In this document: piece after piece, positions 61,753-64,000 of the stretch
Numbering within the stretch: position 1 is the first letter of the stretch
Layout of the letters: every line of letters starts with the position of its first letter
Origin: an uncultured Amylibacter sp.
GTDB taxonomy: Bacteria > Pseudomonadota > Alphaproteobacteria > Rhodobacterales > Rhodobacteraceae
Direction of reading: 5' to 3'
DNA: 64,000 bases
Assembly: GCA_947497475.1 (NCBI GenBank)
Contig: CANMGS010000001.1
Coordinates: 62,001-126,000 of the forward strand
The notes under the pieces: model-generated
Told to the model about the DNA's origin: nothing
Database searches by the model: none
The model's input: the letters and a program-made list of their open reading frames with translations, nothing else
Made by a program: the position numbers and the translations under genes

Positions 61753-62883
61753 TTATGTTTCCCCTTCATACTTAGCCTGAAATGCTCCCATACGCCCCAG
61801 TTCATCCGAACACTTCGCACCCTTTCCACAACCAGCCACCGCTATGGTCAATCTATCAGATTGTCTGGCTATTATGGGTAAATTATCAGCTGTGAAAGTT
61901 GTCATACATGCTTCGTGGTGCATATTTTCAAACTTGAGATTTGGTATGAAACTTAACAAAGTTTCCTTTAAAAAATCTGCGACCTCAGCAGAGCCGCCGC
62001 TTTTAAACCAATCTTTCATATCTTGCGTGCTTTCCAAAGATACATCCGTGGGATCCCCGCCAATTTTCAAATACGTCTTGCCATTCGGATATTTAATTGG
62101 AGGTAAAATATAAGGATCGCGGCCATCCTGCAGGCATAAAACCAAGGATGGCATCGTTTTTAACAACTCGATCTGTTCAGCCTCAACTTCGAAAAAAGCG
62201 ACAGTACGCGCATAGGTATTAATTGGAACAGGTGTGGGGAGAATCATATTTGCAAACCCACCAGTGGCGACAAGCACCTGATCTGCTTCAACTTCCCCAG
62301 CAGTTGTCGATATCAAGACGCTATCCGTTTTCTCGGTAATAGCCAAAACAATTGCATCCAAAACAGTGGCACCCGCTTTTTGTGCACAGATAGTTTGTGC
62401 ATGCACAAGGTTACGTGGGCTGATATAACCTGCCATTTGCGGTTCATAAAACGCCTGCATATCTGGCTCAAAGCTAAAATATGGGAACGCGTCTTCTAAA
62501 ATAGCGCCAAAATATCGGTCGCTTTTTAGATTACGTTCTTCACGAACTTGAGCCACATTTTTAATAAATGTACTTTCTTTGCCCCCAGTAATCATCGCCC
62601 CACTTGGTGTAAAAAATGAAACCCCGCTACCCGATTCAATTTCCGCGTATCGTGCAATTGAGGCGACGGTTACATCTGACCAAAACAGCGATGGGTCTAA
62701 TGCGCGTGTAATGCGCCCCTCATCATAATGGCTGGCGAATACACCGTCATGATTGGCTTTATCTTTTGGTTCTGATGGGCCAATGAGTGTGACGTCACAT
62801 CCGTCCTTAGCCAAATGACGCGCAGCCGCAGAGCCAATTAACCCGCGTCCAATTACAGCTATATGTTTGCTCGACTTTGACAC
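61753..62883 (-). CDS. FAD-dependent amino-acid/amine oxidoreductase (DAO family)
   Basis: A 376-residue protein. The FAD-binding GxGxxG is IAVIGRGLIGSAAARHLAK. Other DAO marks are FASHYDEGRITRALD (as in N-methyl amino acid oxidases), DQVLVATGGFANMILP and the C-terminal ITVAVAGCGKG-like IAVAGCGKGAKC. It oxidises an amine or amino acid; substrate unknown. It stands between the tRNA gene and the coiled-coil gene on the minus strand. Confidence 0.84.
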   Translation of the reverse strand: MSKSSKHIAVIGRGLIGSAAARHLAKDGCDVTLIGPSEPKDKANHDGVFASHYDEGRITRALDPSLFWSDVTVASIARYAEIESGSGVSFFTPSGAMITGGKESTFIKNVAQVREERNLKSDRYFGAILEDAFPYFSFEPDMQAFYEPQMAGYISPRNLVHAQTICAQKAGATVLDAIVLAITEKTDSVLISTTAGEVEADQVLVATGGFANMILPTPVPINTYARTVAFFEVEAEQIELLKTMPSLVLCLQDGRDPYILPPIKYPNGKTYLKIGGDPTDVSLESTQDMKDWFKSGGSAEVADFLKETLLSFIPNLKFENMHHEACMTTFTADNLPIIARQSDRLTIAVAGCGKGAKCSDELGRMGAFQAKYEGET

Positions 62884-62938
62884 AAGCTACCCCAATAAAA
62901 TATGTGCCCAACCTACGCATGAAAAAAGGCGCGTCAAA

Positions 62939-62966
62939 CAAAAAGGGCGGCCCATTAGACCGCCCT
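62939..62966 (-). terminator. Terminator of the coiled-coil gene
   Basis: On the minus strand GGGCGG and CCGCCC enclose a nine-base loop and run into TTTTTG, about 25 bases after the stop. Confidence 0.9.
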
Positions 62967-62988
62967 CTTCTTTGATCGTATCAAACGA

Positions 62989-63495
62989 TTAGTTTGTTGT
63001 ACCTTCAAGAGCTTTTTTAGCAGCTTCGGCAGCATCTTTAACAGCTTGCTCAGCCGCATCAGCAGCAGCCTTTGCAGCGGCATCTTCTGCCGCTTTAGCT
63101 TCCTCAGCTGCTTTTGCAGCTGCAGCTTCTGCTTCTGCTTTTGCGGCAGCGTCTGCATCTTCTGCAGCTTTCGCAGCGGCAGCTTCTGCCTCCGCTTTAG
63201 CTTCCTCAGCTGCTTTTGCAGCAGCTTCTGCTTCTGCTTTTGCAGCTTCTTCTGCAGCTTTTGCTTCCTCAGCAGCCTTCGCAGCAGCAGCTTCTGCCTC
63301 CGCTTTAGCAGCAGCGGCTGCAGCTTCTGCTTCAGCAGCAGCTTTCGCAGCAGCCTCTTCAGCCGCTTTCTTTGCAGCTTCCGCTTCCATTTGTACTTTT
63401 TCAGCAGCTTCTTGAGCGGCTTTTTGTTGTTCCGTGTAGAAATATATCCCTGCGGCAACAGCTAGTAAAACAACTAGCGTAATAATCTTTTTCAT
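62989..63495 (-). CDS. Ala/Glu/Lys-rich coiled-coil membrane protein
   Basis: A 168-residue protein with one N-terminal membrane helix (MKKIITLVVLLAVAAGIYFY) and a long low-complexity helical tail made of repeated KAAEEA and AEAEAAA units, ending KKALEGTTN. It resembles the middle part of TolA but lacks the TolA C-terminal domain. It would project a long rod from the inner membrane into the periplasm. Function unknown. A terminator follows. Confidence 0.7.
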   Translation of the reverse strand: MKKIITLVVLLAVAAGIYFYTEQQKAAQEAAEKVQMEAEAAKKAAEEAAAKAAAEAEAAAAAAKAEAEAAAAKAAEEAKAAEEAAKAEAEAAAKAAEEAKAEAEAAAAKAAEDADAAAKAEAEAAAAKAAEEAKAAEDAAAKAAADAAEQAVKDAAEAAKKALEGTTN

Positions 63496-63679
63496 AACCG
63501 TATCTCCATTTTTCGGCTTTTGAACCCCAATAGGCTTACTTCATGTGCCCTTTGATCATGCAAATTGCAAGCATTAGGGACATAAAAATCTCATATCGCA
63601 TGAAAACCACCGCTTTTTTGCCTAAACATCAAAAGCCCGCTTGACCTTCCGCTCTATGAAGGACAGACAACTATTGCAC

Positions 63680-63693
63680 TTGATTGAAATCAA
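63680..63693 (+). promoter_or_regulatory. FNR-type box upstream of infC
   Basis: TTGATTGAAATCAA matches TTGAT-N4-ATCAA exactly, 50 bases before the inferred infC start. Oxygen control of infC would be unusual, so a chance match or control of another promoter is possible. Confidence 0.35.
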
Positions 63694-63742
63694 TCAGCGC
63701 ATTAGATTTTGCATCAAAGAAACCATACAAGGACTTAAGACC

Positions 63743-64000
63743 ATAGCCCGTAGACCACACCAAGCGCCTCCGACGCGCGAAACAGGACCACGCGTTAATG
63801 AACGCATTACCTCAGACGAAATTCGATTGATTGGCGCCGACGGCGACAATGTAGGTGTTGTAACACCCGCGCGCGGCATGGAATTGGCCGACCAAGCAGG
63901 GCTAGATCTGGTTGAAATCTCACCAAACGCCAAACCACCTGTATGTAAGGTGATGGACTTTGGTAAGTACAAATATGAACAGCAAAAGCGCGAAGCTGAA
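63743..64000 (+). CDS. infC: Translation initiation factor IF-3, 5' part, with a non-ATG start
   Basis: The plus strand encodes about 86 residues to the window edge. The protein reads [20 protein letters not shown], then [40 protein letters not shown] and [13 protein letters not shown], clearly the IF-3 N-terminal domain. No in-frame ATG or GTG lies upstream. The likely start is ATA at 63743, nine bases after AAGGA; a TTG at 63680 and ATT at 63701 are other options. infC genes are known to use AUU-type starts for feedback control. Confidence 0.85.
   Translation, partial: MARRPHQAPPTRETGPRVNERITSDEIRLIGADGDNVGVVTPARGMELADQAGLDLVEISPNAKPPVCKVMDFGKYKYEQQKREAE

Noticed and set aside
62955..63465. 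Long frames on both strands over the Ala-rich coiled-coil gene
   Set aside because: Low-complexity GCN repeats leave several frames open. Only the frame with a membrane signal, an initiator context and a terminator makes sense.

Overview
The window is a gene-dense chromosomal segment of an alphaproteobacterium, most likely a moderately low-GC member of the Roseobacter group (Rhodobacterales). The signs are the rpoH / rluD-type / DUF6476 / dnaG / rpoD block, DUF3572 and DUF983 genes, a corrinoid-type MttB homologue without pyrrolysine, a taurine importer with a SoeABC sulfite dehydrogenase, a RibBX-type riboflavin protein and an infC that has no usable ATG start. The genus cannot be fixed by eye. 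No CRISPR array, prophage, insertion sequence or rRNA operon was seen; one tRNA-Gly(TCC) is present.

Layout. 1-3.4 kb: the start of a heme-NO-binding (H-NOX) gene cut by the window edge, an MttB-family methyltransferase, a HAD phosphatase and a secreted DUF4440 protein. 3.4-7.3 kb: small membrane proteins, then a leftward operon with an EF-hand protein, an ECF sigma factor, a short membrane protein (probable anti-sigma) and a CnrX/ZraP-like periplasmic sensor. 8.0-20.7 kb: a sulfonate region (tauABC, a phosphate acyltransferase, and soeABC downstream) interrupted by an AT-rich insert carrying a small membrane protein and a chimeric Hint-domain protein, a DUF2846 lipoprotein flanked by two copies of a structured repeat, and an OmpW gene with an FNR-type box. 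20.8-32.1 kb: accessory and housekeeping enzymes (methyltransferase, DMT transporter, Tas-like reductase, GNAT, TerB-DnaJ protein, a LysR/GST/tautomerase cluster, M3 peptidase). 32.1-38.6 kb: rpoH, pseudouridine synthase, dnaG, rpoD. 38.6-43.7 kb: small membrane and redox proteins, YjbQ, and two yceI genes around an AraC-GyrI regulator. 43.9-53.0 kb: nrdR, ribD, ribE, ribBX, ribH and nusB, split by three capsule genes on the other strand (kpsC, a Wza/KpsD-type exporter, kpsS). 53.0-64 kb: a third yceI, metG, metY, an acyl-CoA synthetase, a LysM/BON protein, an ABC exporter, tRNA-Gly, an FAD oxidoreductase, an Ala-rich coiled-coil protein and the start of infC.

How the genes fit together. TauABC would import taurine. 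After transamination and Xsc cleavage (genes not in this window), the acetyl phosphate could be taken by the phosphate acyltransferase and the sulfite oxidised by SoeABC at the cytoplasmic face of the membrane. The KpsC/KpsS pair points to a capsule anchored through a Kdo linker. The sigma/anti-sigma/sensor trio suggests an envelope or metal stress circuit coupled to a Ca2+-binding periplasmic protein.

The signals most worth a second look are the Hint chimera with its AT-rich head and neighbouring membrane protein, four GANTC sites packed into the dnaG-rpoD gap, the extra periplasmic module inside TauC, a terminator-like hairpin inside the first codons of the phosphate acyltransferase, the duplicated intergenic element near 14.2 and 15.0 kb, and the upstream ORF overlapping the soeA start. 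All functional assignments rest on reading motifs in the translated sequence; no database search was run.
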